In this document: piece by piece, positions 25,240 to 33,904 of the stretch | Numbering within the stretch: position 1 is the stretch's first letter | Layout of the letters: the number at the start of each line of letters is the position of its first letter | DNA from: NCEH01 sp043195135 | Lineage (GTDB): Bacteria; Pseudomonadota; Alphaproteobacteria; Rhizobiales; Xanthobacteraceae | Strand: one strand, 5' to 3' | Assembly: GCF_043195135.1 (NCBI RefSeq) | Contig: NZ_JBAFWP010000018.1 | Length of the DNA: 64,000 nucleotides | Notes under the pieces: model-generated | What the model saw: only the letters and a program-made list of their open reading frames with translations | Told to the model about the DNA's origin: nothing | Databases searched by the model: none | Position numbers and translations under genes: made by a program

Positions 25240-25983
25240 TCAGGCCGTCTCATCGGGCGGGCCGGAGGGGATGAGCGCACGGGCCTGGCCGATCCAGTCC
25301 TCCCGCTCCACCCGGCCGCGGAATCCGAGGAAGGCCCCGATCCACCGCGCTTCCTCCTCCGACCAGCCGGCGATCTGGTGGAAATGGTAGATGCCGAGGG
25401 CGTTCAGCTTGCGTTCGTTCAGCGGGCCTATGCCCTTGAGCTGCTTGAGATCGTCCGCCCCTGCCCCGTCCGGTTGAGCCAGCCCCGGCGGCCGGTGCCC
25501 CGGCAGTGCGTCTCCTGCCCCGCCCCCTGGCGGAGCTGCGGCAGGGTCGGGCGGCTCCCCCGGGTGCCCCCCCTCGGATGAGCCGACATCGGGAATGCCG
25601 AGCGTGAGCTGCGAGGCCGATCCTCTCCGTCGGGCCTTGCTCGCGGTGGGATTTGACGCAGGGCCCGCCGCCGGATTCGCCGGAGTCGCTGGGTGAGAGG
25701 GGGTGCCCTCCGGATCGCTGGACGAGGACGCCGCCGCGTCCGTCGCCGCACCGGGCGGGGCGGCCTTATCCGCCCGTGCCGGCGATGCCTCCGCGGCCTC
25801 GCCCCTCAGAACCGCAGCATCGATCCCCGGCCCGGATTCATCCAGGGGAAGAAAGGTCGTTTGCGCGAACAGCGAGATGCGCCGGCGATGCTCGGCCCGG
25901 CGGCGCAACCACAAACCGACCGCGACGCCGAGCGCACAGGCCAGCACAAGCAGCAGGGCGGTTTCAATCTCGAAGGACATCAT
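25240..25983 (-). CDS. Membrane-anchored helix-hairpin-helix domain protein
   Basis: 247 residues in three parts. A single membrane helix near residues 8-27 is followed by a basic stop. A long low-complexity Pro/Ala/Ser linker spans about 60-175. The C-terminal helix-hairpin-helix domain (about 178-240) contains LKQLKGIGPLNERKLNALGI and then HQIAGWSEEEARWIGAFLGF. This C-terminal domain also occurs in proteins annotated as NADH-dehydrogenase-E-like. Its start overlaps the 35-residue microprotein stop by ATGA; two tandem ATG codons exist. It is the last gene of the OmpA-like operon. Confidence 0.8.
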   Translation of the reverse strand: MMSFEIETALLLVLACALGVAVGLWLRRRAEHRRRISLFAQTTFLPLDESGPGIDAAVLRGEAAEASPARADKAAPPGAATDAAASSSSDPEGTPSHPATPANPAAGPASNPTASKARRRGSASQLTLGIPDVGSSEGGHPGEPPDPAAAPPGGGAGDALPGHRPPGLAQPDGAGADDLKQLKGIGPLNERKLNALGIYHFHQIAGWSEEEARWIGAFLGFRGRVEREDWIGQARALIPSGPPDETA

Positions 25984-26087
25984 GGCTGCGGCCTCCGCTT
26001 GGCCGGCGGCAGGGCATACCCGACGGCGAGACCCAGCATGAATGCGCCCAGCACGTAGGGCCAGAGGCTCAACGCGAGGTAGGCCAT
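25980..26087 (-). CDS. 35-residue single-helix membrane microprotein
   Basis: ATG at 26087 opens 35 codons: MAYLALSLWPYVLGAFMLG continues into a hydrophobic helix and ends in a basic PPAKRR tail. It is preceded by GAGGACGGA, and its TGA overlaps the ATG of the helix-hairpin-helix gene. It lies 46 bp after the large BON/OmpA-like gene. The coupling, ribosome site and hydrophobicity support a real gene. The N-terminus is probably outside and the basic tail inside. It was identified by reading the gap between the two larger genes. Confidence 0.65.
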   Translation of the reverse strand: MAYLALSLWPYVLGAFMLGLAVGYALPPAKRRPQP

Positions 26088-26133
26088 CTTTTCCGTCCTC
26101 CCGAGGCTGTAGCGCCGGCCGGTGGGTGCGACG

Positions 26134-28341
26134 TCATCGCAAAACCGGCTCGGGCACCGGATCGCCGGCCGCCTTCACGTTCACCTGAACGCTGCCGCGC
26201 ACGAGGCCGGACGCGGGGTCGAAACCGGGCGCCGGCCCCCCTGCTCCGGTGCCCACGAACATCCGGCCAGCCGGCACGCCGGCCTGCTGAAGATAGGCGA
26301 AAATGGTGTCGGCGCGGGCCCGCGACAAGGCAAAATCGCCCCCGCCATTGCCTTCCGGCACGCCGAGAATATCGACCCGTGTCGCCGGGCAGCGCTGCAC
26401 CGCATAGACGATGCGATCCAGGGTCGGAGCGCTCTGCGCGCTGAGGCGAACGCCATGGCCTTCGAACAGGAGCGGCATGTGGGCAAGGATCTGCTCCACC
26501 TCGCGGGCGCATTCCTGATCGGATTCGGGAGTGCCGGGAGGCGCCCGCTCAATGGAGATTTCGCTGGTGAAGCTGCGCGGCAAGGCCTTGCGCACATTGT
26601 CCGCAACCTGCCCCGCTGCCGCCGGATGCAGCGCCGCGCCAGACAATTGAACCTGCCCGTCGACAATCCTCAACTCGGCGGTTTCAAGCCGCGCCATTTG
26701 GGCGATGAGCTTTGGAAGGACTTCCGAAAGCCCGGTGGGCGCGCCGGCGCCGACCGCGCTCACATCATTGATCCGCGCCTCGGGATAGAGATTGTGGAGG
26801 AGCGCGCGCACCGCCGCCTGGGTCGCGAGATCCGGGAAAAAGCCTGACACCGTCACCCCTTCGCCATCCCGCCGGACCGCAAAGACATAAGGAGAAATCA
26901 GCGGCGGACGCAGGGCGGAGACATCCAGTTGAACGCCCGGCGGCGGCGCTTGGGCGGCGGCGCGGACAGTGACATAGCCGCTGGAATCGGAAGCCTCCCC
27001 CGACAAGGTAATGCGGGTGCCCGAAAGCTCCGCCCGGCCGTCGCGAAGTTTCGCCAATTGCGCCAGCGCGAAGTTCGCCGCATTCACCCAGACATCGGCG
27101 GGCGGGCCGCCAGAGGCCAGCTTCGTCTCATCCGCAACCATGATCCCCGGCAGCACGCTGCGCGCGGCTTCCACGATGCCGCGGCCCGCTTCCTCGCTCG
27201 GCGCCACACCGGTGAGCTTCAGCGTGTCACCGCTCAGCGTCGCCGCCCAGAGGAAAGGCGCGACACGGGGTGGCTCAACGAGGAAGCGCGCAACGGAGAA
27301 CCCTTCGGGCGGCGCGCGGCGCGCGGCCAGGAGCGCGTCGAACGAACCATAATCCGGACTGGCCCCCTCCAGGGTGATCGAGGTATCGATGATCACGACC
27401 CGGCCCTTTGGCAAAAGCGCCAATTGGCGAAGCGCATAGCCGACCGCCTTCACCCAGCGGTCCGCGCTGGGCGCGCCATCCGCGAGCTGCATTTCATCGG
27501 TCACCCGAGCATCGTCGACGGCCCCACGCACGGCCGCAAGCACCTGCTCGCGCGCCTCCTGGGACGGCACATGCCCGAGCAGATTGATCTTATCTGCGTC
27601 GCGCACCGCTGACCACATGTAGGGTGACACCACCGGAGGCCGCACCGCGAAGGTGCCGACGCGAAAGCCTTGGGGCAGCGGCTCGCGGAAAGTGGCCGCG
27701 AGCGCATCATAGGTGGCAAGATCCGGGCTGCGGCCCTCGATGGTCATGACGTCATCGGAAAGGGTCACGCGGCCGGCGGGCAGACGGATCAATTGCTGGA
27801 GCGCAAAGGCGACCACGGCGGAGAAATCGCCCGCCGGGGCGCCACGGGCGCGCACCAGCCGGTCAAGTCCTTGGACTGAAACGCCTCCGGGAAGCGCGCG
27901 CGCGGCCTCGCCAATCCGCGCCAGGGCATAGGCGGACGGAACATAGCCCGAGACCAGTAAAGTCCGCCCGTCCCGTACCGCTGTGAAGGTAAAGGGGTGC
28001 CGTTCGGGGAGCATGACGATGGAATCGCTCACCTGCCGCACGCCGAACAGATTCTCCAGCGCGGCCAGGACCTTGATGCGAGGCTGTTCGGCGAGAGCTT
28101 CGCCCGTGATCACCGCGTCGCGGCCATTAAACCGCACTTGAACCCAGGATTCGCCGGTATTCCGCAAAGCTTCAACGGCACGTTCTTCGAGATCGGCCTC
28201 GATCGCCGGACGTTGCAGGAGGGCAAGCCACCAGAGCAGGACGAGGCCGGCCAGCGCGAGCGCGATGAGCCCGAATGCGCGCCACCCGAGCCAGATCCCG
28301 GAGCGCAGGCGCGGCAGATCTTCACCCGCTCCAGCTTCCAT
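26134..28341 (-). CDS. OmpA-like protein with four BON-like repeats
   Basis: 735 residues. One membrane helix near 15-42 anchors it; the rest should be periplasmic. Then come four tandem units of about 120-135 residues, each with a PF/PYxWxAV-type strand, VxGYVPS-like turn and a later ALxxLxxLxxG...TLxG pair (for example PFTFTAVRDGR, PYMWSAVRDAD, PFLWAATLSGD, PYVFAVRRDGE). The last ~135 residues are OmpA-like (LSAQSAPTLDRIVYAVQRCP, ALSRARADTIFAYLQQAGV) and may bind peptidoglycan, though the usual GHTD is replaced by GVPE. GGAGGA lies at workable distance only for ATG 28341; ATG 28353 is directly adjacent to it. First gene of a three-gene operon. Confidence 0.8.
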   Translation of the reverse strand: MEAGAGEDLPRLRSGIWLGWRAFGLIALALAGLVLLWWLALLQRPAIEADLEERAVEALRNTGESWVQVRFNGRDAVITGEALAEQPRIKVLAALENLFGVRQVSDSIVMLPERHPFTFTAVRDGRTLLVSGYVPSAYALARIGEAARALPGGVSVQGLDRLVRARGAPAGDFSAVVAFALQQLIRLPAGRVTLSDDVMTIEGRSPDLATYDALAATFREPLPQGFRVGTFAVRPPVVSPYMWSAVRDADKINLLGHVPSQEAREQVLAAVRGAVDDARVTDEMQLADGAPSADRWVKAVGYALRQLALLPKGRVVIIDTSITLEGASPDYGSFDALLAARRAPPEGFSVARFLVEPPRVAPFLWAATLSGDTLKLTGVAPSEEAGRGIVEAARSVLPGIMVADETKLASGGPPADVWVNAANFALAQLAKLRDGRAELSGTRITLSGEASDSSGYVTVRAAAQAPPPGVQLDVSALRPPLISPYVFAVRRDGEGVTVSGFFPDLATQAAVRALLHNLYPEARINDVSAVGAGAPTGLSEVLPKLIAQMARLETAELRIVDGQVQLSGAALHPAAAGQVADNVRKALPRSFTSEISIERAPPGTPESDQECAREVEQILAHMPLLFEGHGVRLSAQSAPTLDRIVYAVQRCPATRVDILGVPEGNGGGDFALSRARADTIFAYLQQAGVPAGRMFVGTGAGGPAPGFDPASGLVRGSVQVNVKAAGDPVPEPVLR

Positions 28342-28566
28342 GCTGCGTCTCATTCCTCCAGGGATCCGGCACGGGACGCCGACGCTGTGTGATCCCATGG
28401 ATCGGCGGATCGGTAAAGCCAATCCGACACCTGCGCGCCCGCGCCTCAGCCGGCCGGGCAGCGCCCGCGGCAGGAGGAAGGCGGCGGCGGCGCGTCACGA
28501 CGGGAAACCCCGTCTCTCGCGACGCAGGGCGCATTCGCTGCCCTGAAATTTAATGCGCTTAAAAAT

Positions 28567-28596
28567 GAAAAGGCCCCGGTGGAAACCACCGGGGCC
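28567..28596 (-). terminator. Rho-independent terminator of the porin gene
   Basis: A perfect 11-bp stem GGCCCCGGTGG/CCACCGGGGCC with a TTT loop is followed on the minus strand by TTTTC and further Ts. It lies 24 bp after the porin stop. Confidence 0.85.
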
Positions 28597-28620
28597 CATC
28601 TCAAACCGACGAAGCGTCGA

Positions 28621-30132
28621 TCAGAAGTTGCGCTGGGCGCGCAGGCCACCCGACCACACGTCGGTGGAGCCACCAACGCCGGAGGTGACCGAGGACAGCG
28701 TGCCAACGGCAGTCGGGAAGTACGACACGTTGTTGGCGAGCGTGTTGTTGCCGCCTTCAACCTTCGAGTAGAGGACTTCCACACCGAGGTCGAGGTTCTT
28801 GACCGGCGACCAGATGGTGTTGAGGCCGACCTGCCACATCTTCACGTCGGCAGCGCCAACGGTGTTCTGCGGCACGGAGACGTCCACGTAACCGGCATAC
28901 ACGGCCGAACGCAGGTTCGGCAGCCAGTAGTGGCGATACTGACCCTGGAGGGCCCAGCCGGACTCGGTGTCGTAGCTGAGGTTGGAGCCGTTCCACACGG
29001 CATCGGCCAGCGGGTAGAACGCGCCGCTATAGGACGTGAACGTGCCGAAGGTGTTGATGTCGGTGGAGCCGAGGCCGGTGGCGCGACCCTGGGTGGTGCC
29101 CGAGAGGCCGAGGTAGCTCAGAGCGCCGTCAGCATAGTTGGCCTGGATGTACAGGCTGTCGCCGGGGGAGATGACGGGGAGCTTGATCTCCACCGAACCA
29201 CCGATCGCCCAACCCCAGGTCGTGTCCGTGGACTGGCCGAGGTAAGCAACGCCGGTCGGGTAAGCCGCGGCGGTGAGCGGGGTGAGGGCAACGACCTGGT
29301 GCAGAGCGCCAGACAGCTGAGCCGAGCCCCAGGCCTGGTCGACGCGCAGGTTGGCGACGATGTCAGGAGCCTGCGTACCACCCTGGTAGTTGGTGTAGGT
29401 GCCGAGCGCGCCGATCGTGGCAGGCGTGGTGGCCAGGAGGCCAGCAGCGGTGCCCTGCACGCCGGTCACGCGGTTGGCCGCATCTTCCAACGCCAAGCTG
29501 GCGGAGAAGCCGTTGCCGAACTGAGCGGTATAACCGATCACGGTGTTCCACTGGTTCGAACCCGCATACGGGGTCGTCAGCATGTAGTCGATGCCCGTGT
29601 CGAAGAACGACTGGGTATAACCGAACGTGAAGCCAGCGAACTGGATGAACACGCGCTCGACGTAGAGGTTGGCGCCGCCGTTGGACGGAGCGGCCGAGGA
29701 GCCCGAAGCGCCCCAGGAGTTCCACTCGATGCCGCCGCGGACATACGAACGCAGAACGCCGTAGTCGGTCGCGGTGCGGGCGTCGAAGTCGAACACGCCG
29801 CGAACGCGGGTCGTGTAGTCGGAGCTACGATCGGTCTTGAAGGGGAACGCAGCAGTGCCGGTGCCGGGGTTGCTGAAGGCAGCGCCGGAAACACTGGAGA
29901 TCGCCGGGTTGAACGTGCCAACGCCGTTCACATAATAGTCGGCGCGAGCATAGCCGCCGACCTTCAGGCAGGTGTCGGTGCCCGGAACATAATAGTAGCC
30001 GGCGCCGTAAGCGGAGCAGACCTTCACATACTCAACGGCCTTCGCCTTAACAGGCAGATCGGCGGCGTTCGCTCCAGCGACCGCGACGAGACCCGCCGCG
30101 CTGCCGAGGAGAAGGCTCTTCACCATCTTCAT
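28621..30132 (-). CDS. Outer-membrane porin (Porin_2 family)
   Basis: 503 residues. MKMVKSLLLGSAAGLVAVA begins a signal peptide cleaved near ANAAD (residue 24). The mature protein starts with the Rhizobiales porin signature: VKVCSAYGAGYYYVPGTDTC, a disulfide-linked loop, then LKVGGYARADYY. Alternating beta strands follow to the end, and the C-terminus finishes in Phe (QRNF) as outer-membrane barrels require. GGAGGTCAC precedes the start and a strong terminator follows. It is probably one of the most abundant outer-membrane proteins. Long loops are rich in Gly, Ser, Thr and Asn. Confidence 0.96.
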   Translation of the reverse strand: MKMVKSLLLGSAAGLVAVAGANAADLPVKAKAVEYVKVCSAYGAGYYYVPGTDTCLKVGGYARADYYVNGVGTFNPAISSVSGAAFSNPGTGTAAFPFKTDRSSDYTTRVRGVFDFDARTATDYGVLRSYVRGGIEWNSWGASGSSAAPSNGGANLYVERVFIQFAGFTFGYTQSFFDTGIDYMLTTPYAGSNQWNTVIGYTAQFGNGFSASLALEDAANRVTGVQGTAAGLLATTPATIGALGTYTNYQGGTQAPDIVANLRVDQAWGSAQLSGALHQVVALTPLTAAAYPTGVAYLGQSTDTTWGWAIGGSVEIKLPVISPGDSLYIQANYADGALSYLGLSGTTQGRATGLGSTDINTFGTFTSYSGAFYPLADAVWNGSNLSYDTESGWALQGQYRHYWLPNLRSAVYAGYVDVSVPQNTVGAADVKMWQVGLNTIWSPVKNLDLGVEVLYSKVEGGNNTLANNVSYFPTAVGTLSSVTSGVGGSTDVWSGGLRAQRNF

Positions 30133-30708
30133 CGTGTGACCTCCAAGTTTCGTTCCGAGGGAGCTAGCGCCGCTTCGTCGGTGCCACTGCACCCCGAGAG
30201 GGTTCTTGCCCCGATTCCCCACCACGCCCGGGCCGAAGCCACAAACACAGGAAGGGCGACCGGGGACTGCCCCCCTTCGTCGCAAAGCAACCATACAAAA
30301 GGCCCATCCGGGATCAACGCCTGTATCGCCCGGAAAGGGTCTTGGACACTGGATTTCCGGGCAGTGTTGCAGGATTAACACGCCTTAATTTGACTACCAT
30401 GATACCGTACATATGTCGACAAATCGTGGCCAGCGTTGAAGCTCTGCGTCGCCGGCTGACGAAATTTCCGCCGCCGCCGCAAAATCGGGCAGCGCCCCAG
30501 CGGAAGGGCAAAGCCCGGCCCGAGGCGCCCCGGGGAGGTCGAATCGCGCCGGAATCGCCCGCCGGCCACGCTCGAGATTCGCATTTCCCTCCGCGTGACC
30601 CCCCTGCACTGGAATCGAAGCGCCGAATGTGGTGAAGACACGCGCGCGCTCGGATGGCTTTGCCGTGGGCGTGCGCTCAGCGTTCGGCAGCCCGACGAGA
30701 CATCAGTC
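30133..30708. other. Gene-free divergent region between porin and epimerase
   Basis: 576 bp with no convincing gene. An AT-rich part at about 30360-30440 (ATTAACACGCCTTAATTTG and nearby) is a plausible promoter zone. It separates the divergent porin and UDP-glucuronate-epimerase-like genes. Confidence 0.45.
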
Positions 30709-31716
30709 ATGCGGATCTTGGTCACCGGCACCGCCGGCTTCATCGGCTTCCACCTGGCGCGCCTGCTGCTGCGGTCGGGGCACGAGATCGCCGGCGTCGA
30801 CGGGCTCACACCTTATTACGATGTCACGCTCAAGCGCCGGCGCGAGGCCCTGCTGCTCCAGAATCCCGGCTTTCGGACCCACGAACTGATGCTGGAGGAC
30901 GCGAGCGCCCTCGCCGCCGTCGCCGACGCCTTCCAGCCGGAGGCGATCATCCATCTCGCGGCGCAGGCGGGCGTGCGCTACAGCCTGGAAAATCCGCGCT
31001 CCTACGTGGATGCCAATCTGGTCGGCACCTTCAACGTGATGGAGCTGGCGCGGGTGCACGGGGTGAAGCATTTCATGCTCGCCTCCACCAGCTCGGTCTA
31101 TGGCGCCAACACGCTGATGCCGTTCGTGGAGAACGAACGCACCGATTTCCCCCTCACCCTCTATGCCGCCACCAAGAAGGCGACCGAGGTGATGAGCCAT
31201 TCCTATGCCCACCTGTGGGGCATCCCCACCACGGCCTTCCGCTTCTTCACGGTTTACGGCCCCTGGGGCAGGCCGGACATGGCCCTGTTCAAGTTCACAA
31301 GCTGCATGCTGCGCGGTGAACCCATCGACGTCTATAACAACGGCGACATGTACCGCGACTTCACCTATGTGGACGATCTGGTGAAGGCCGTGGCGCTGCT
31401 GCTCGACGTGGCGCCCACCCGCAACAGCGCGGACGCGAGCGACGATTCGCTGGGCACGAGCCCCGCCGCGCCCTTCCGCGTGGTCAATATCGGCAAGGGC
31501 AGCCCGGTGCGCCTGCTGGACTTCATCGAGGAAATCGAACGGTGCGTCGGCCGCCCGGCCATTCGCAATTACATGCCCATGCAGCCGGGCGACGTGCCGC
31601 ACACCTATGCCAATGTGGACCTGCTGGAGCGGCTGACGGGCTATCGGCCGGATACCGAGGTGGCGGCGGGCGTTGCGGCGTTCGTCGCCTGGTACAAGGA
31701 ATATTACGGCTGCTGA
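30709..31716 (+). CDS. UDP-glucuronate 4-epimerase-like NAD-dependent epimerase
   Basis: 335-residue extended SDR that most resembles CapI/LpsL UDP-glucuronate 4-epimerases, which make UDP-galacturonate for LPS or capsule. GTAGFIGFH binds NAD; the catalytic Tyr and Lys lie in YAATK (SVYG and SYAH segments nearby), and YRDFTYVDDLV is the family's C-terminal strand. HLAAQAGVRYSLENPRSYVD is characteristic of the subfamily. Start 30709 is the first ATG before the Rossmann motif. It stands apart from the other sugar genes by 5 kb but fits the same surface-polysaccharide theme. Confidence 0.88.
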   Translation: MRILVTGTAGFIGFHLARLLLRSGHEIAGVDGLTPYYDVTLKRRREALLLQNPGFRTHELMLEDASALAAVADAFQPEAIIHLAAQAGVRYSLENPRSYVDANLVGTFNVMELARVHGVKHFMLASTSSVYGANTLMPFVENERTDFPLTLYAATKKATEVMSHSYAHLWGIPTTAFRFFTVYGPWGRPDMALFKFTSCMLRGEPIDVYNNGDMYRDFTYVDDLVKAVALLLDVAPTRNSADASDDSLGTSPAAPFRVVNIGKGSPVRLLDFIEEIERCVGRPAIRNYMPMQPGDVPHTYANVDLLERLTGYRPDTEVAAGVAAFVAWYKEYYGC

Positions 31717-31869
31717 AGCCGCGGGACGGGGTCGATCCGCACGACGATCCCGGAGCGCACGGCTTGGCGTGCAGGTCGATGAACGAGGCCGTGCATGCCG
31801 CCCTCGTTCATCGAGATCGCCCGGACCCGACGCGGAAACCTGGAGTCGCGGGCTGGACCCGAGCGTCGC

Positions 31870-32124
31870 TCAGGCCTTGCCGGGCAGGGTCGGAGCGGTC
31901 GGCAGGGGGGTCGAGGCGAGCGTCGCCAGGTTCGACTGGAGGGTCGAGGCGGCGCTGTTGATCGCGCTCAGGTCGGGGGCGGTGACCTTGGCGGGCACGG
32001 CGGCGACGGTCGCCTTCGGGGTGGGGGTCGCGGCAGCCTTGGTCGCAACGGCGGCAGCAGCGGTCTGCTTCAGGGCGGCGATCTTGGCGGCGGCGGCGCT
32101 GGGGGCGGAAGTCACGGTGGTCAT
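31870..32124 (-). CDS. Small Ala/Thr-rich hypothetical protein
   Basis: 84 residues, nearly all Ala, Thr, Val, Pro, Ser and Lys, with no Cys or aromatic residue visible. The first half (AAAAKIAALKQTAAAAVATK) could form an amphipathic helix; the second half (SAINSAASTLQSNLATL) another. No signal peptide is clear. GGAG six bases before ATG 32124 supports this start. A coding role is plausible but not proven; composition is unusual. No family is recognised. Confidence 0.5.
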   Translation of the reverse strand: MTTVTSAPSAAAAKIAALKQTAAAAVATKAAATPTPKATVAAVPAKVTAPDLSAINSAASTLQSNLATLASTPLPTAPTLPGKA

Positions 32125-32281
32125 TGTTGTCTCCATAATGATCTGAATCACCCGTTTGGAATGATCCACCGGCACCTAAACCCACGGGCCTGTCTCGAAG
32201 CTTGCCACCGCAGCTGAACACCTCCCGATTCCGCGAAAAGTGAGGATTCGCCGCATTTTTAGGCAGCGAATCCATCACATG

Positions 32282-32313
32282 AAAAGGCCGGATCCGGTCG
32301 CTCAGGCGACCGG
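32282..32313 (-). terminator. Terminator overlapping the PPDK-like gene stop codon
   Basis: CCGGTCGC and GCGACCGG (32294-32301 and 32306-32313) form a perfect 8-bp stem. The four-base loop contains part of the stop codon of the gene ending at 32302. TTTT follows on the minus strand at 32285-32282. A second inverted repeat, GGATTCGC/GCGAATCC, lies further on near 32245-32274. Confidence 0.6.
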
Positions 32314-33891
32314 CTGGACGTCGCTCCGCCAGCGCTCGATTTCGGCGAGGTCGGCCTCGGGCCGCTCCTGCTCCACCCGCCCCTGCCCGAGATACAAGGC
32401 GCCCGCATCGGCATCGAGCGTCAGCCAGTCGCCCTGGCGCAGCAGCGTGGCTCCCACGAGGGCCGTCTGGGCGGCGGTGTCGATCTTCAGCCCCGCGCAG
32501 CCGACGACGCAGGGCTTGCCCAATTGCCGCGCCACCAGGGCGGCATGGGCCGTGCGCCCACCCACCGCCGTGACGATGCCGTCGGCCGCCGCGAAGCCGG
32601 CGACATCGCTCGTGCTGGTATCGGGGCGCACCAGCACCACCGGCGTGCCCGTTGCCGCAAGACGCTCGGCGCTTTGCGAATCGAAGGCGATCCGGCCCAC
32701 GGCGACACCGGCGGAAGCGCTGATTCCGCGCGCCACGGGATCGCCCACGTTCACCAGGCGCTTCGTGACCAGGCTCGCGAGATCCACATCGGCGAGCCGG
32801 GAGAGTCCCTCCGCGGGGGTGATCACCCCTTCGGCCACGAGATCGATGGCAAACCGCAGGGCCGCGCGCGGCGTCCGTTTGGCAGAACGGGTCTGGAGAA
32901 TCCAGAGCACGCCTTCGTCGATGGTGAATTCCACGTCCTGGATATCGCGAAAGGCCTGTTCCAGCTGCGTCAGCCGGGCGCGCAGATCGCGCGCCGCCTC
33001 GGGTGCCGCGCGCAGGATCGCGGCCTCGGTATCCGGGGTCCGGCTGCCGGAGACGACATCCTCGCCCTGGGCGCCGAACAGCACGTCGATCACCGGTTCC
33101 GACGCGCCGCTCGAGGGATCGCGGGAAAAGGCGACACCCGCGCCGGACGACAGGCCGCGATTGCCGTAGACCATCGCCTGGACGGTGACCGCCGTGCCCT
33201 GGAGATCCTCCAGTTGCTGGAGCCGGCGATAGGTGGTGGCGCGATCGCTGGTCCAGGAGCGATAGACTGCGCGGGCCGCCGCCTCGACCTGCGCTTCCGG
33301 ATCGGCCGGCAGATCGAGATCCGCTGCGTCGATCAGATGTTCATATGCGGCCGCGAGCCGTTCCAGCGCCTCGCCGTCCAGATCGGCCTCGCTCGCCACC
33401 CCTTCGGTGCGTGCGATGGTCTCGCGGGCGTGGGCGAATGCCGCGCCATCGGCCCCCAGCACGACGTCGGCGAAGCTCTCCAGGAACCGGCGCCGGCAAT
33501 CCCAGGCGAAGCGCGGATTGCCGCTGGTGCGGATCAGCCCCTGGACCGCCTCGGCGGTGCATCCGACGTTCAGCACCGTATCCAGCATGCCCGGCATGGA
33601 CCGTGCGGCTCCGGACCGGACCGAGACCAGAAGCGGCTGTCGCCGGTCGCCGAACACTTTCCCCGTGGCCTGCTCCAGGAAGGCGAGCCCTTCGCGCAGC
33701 CCGTCCTTCAGCTTGCGCAAGGCGCTGTCTTCCCCCCGCACGATGGCGGCGCACAGGTCCACCGGCAGCACGAAGGCGGGCGGAACCGGCAGGCCCAAGG
33801 CCGCCATGCGCGCCAGATTGGCGGCCTTGGCGCCGATGATATCGGCGGAAGGTGTCGCGGTGGACCCGCCACCGATGCGAGCGATGTGCAT
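32302..33891 (-). CDS. PPDK/PEP-synthase-like protein without PEP-binding barrel
   Basis: 529 residues. Residues about 1-340 resemble the ATP-grasp domain of pyruvate phosphate dikinase (GAKAANLARMAALGLPVPPAF, SVRSGAARSMPGMLDTVLNVG, EFTIDEGVLWILQTRSAKRT). About 390-500 is the phosphohistidine swivel domain, with the phosphorylatable His in GGRTAHAALVARQLGKPCVV. The C-terminal PEP/pyruvate barrel of real PPDK is absent, so it should phosphorylate its own His and pass phosphate to another partner. It is translated from the second of two tandem ATGs (RBS AGGAGG). The gene before it encodes a PhoU-like protein, ending about 13 bp upstream. Confidence 0.8.
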   Translation of the reverse strand: MHIARIGGGSTATPSADIIGAKAANLARMAALGLPVPPAFVLPVDLCAAIVRGEDSALRKLKDGLREGLAFLEQATGKVFGDRRQPLLVSVRSGAARSMPGMLDTVLNVGCTAEAVQGLIRTSGNPRFAWDCRRRFLESFADVVLGADGAAFAHARETIARTEGVASEADLDGEALERLAAAYEHLIDAADLDLPADPEAQVEAAARAVYRSWTSDRATTYRRLQQLEDLQGTAVTVQAMVYGNRGLSSGAGVAFSRDPSSGASEPVIDVLFGAQGEDVVSGSRTPDTEAAILRAAPEAARDLRARLTQLEQAFRDIQDVEFTIDEGVLWILQTRSAKRTPRAALRFAIDLVAEGVITPAEGLSRLADVDLASLVTKRLVNVGDPVARGISASAGVAVGRIAFDSQSAERLAATGTPVVLVRPDTSTSDVAGFAAADGIVTAVGGRTAHAALVARQLGKPCVVGCAGLKIDTAAQTALVGATLLRQGDWLTLDADAGALYLGQGRVEQERPEADLAEIERWRSDVQPVA

Positions 33892-33904
33892 CATCCCCTC
33901 CTGG

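Noticed and set aside
28579..30378. Plus-strand open frame of about 600 codons over the porin gene
   Set aside because: The minus strand encodes a porin with a signal peptide, barrel strands and terminal Phe; the opposite frame has no recognisable features.
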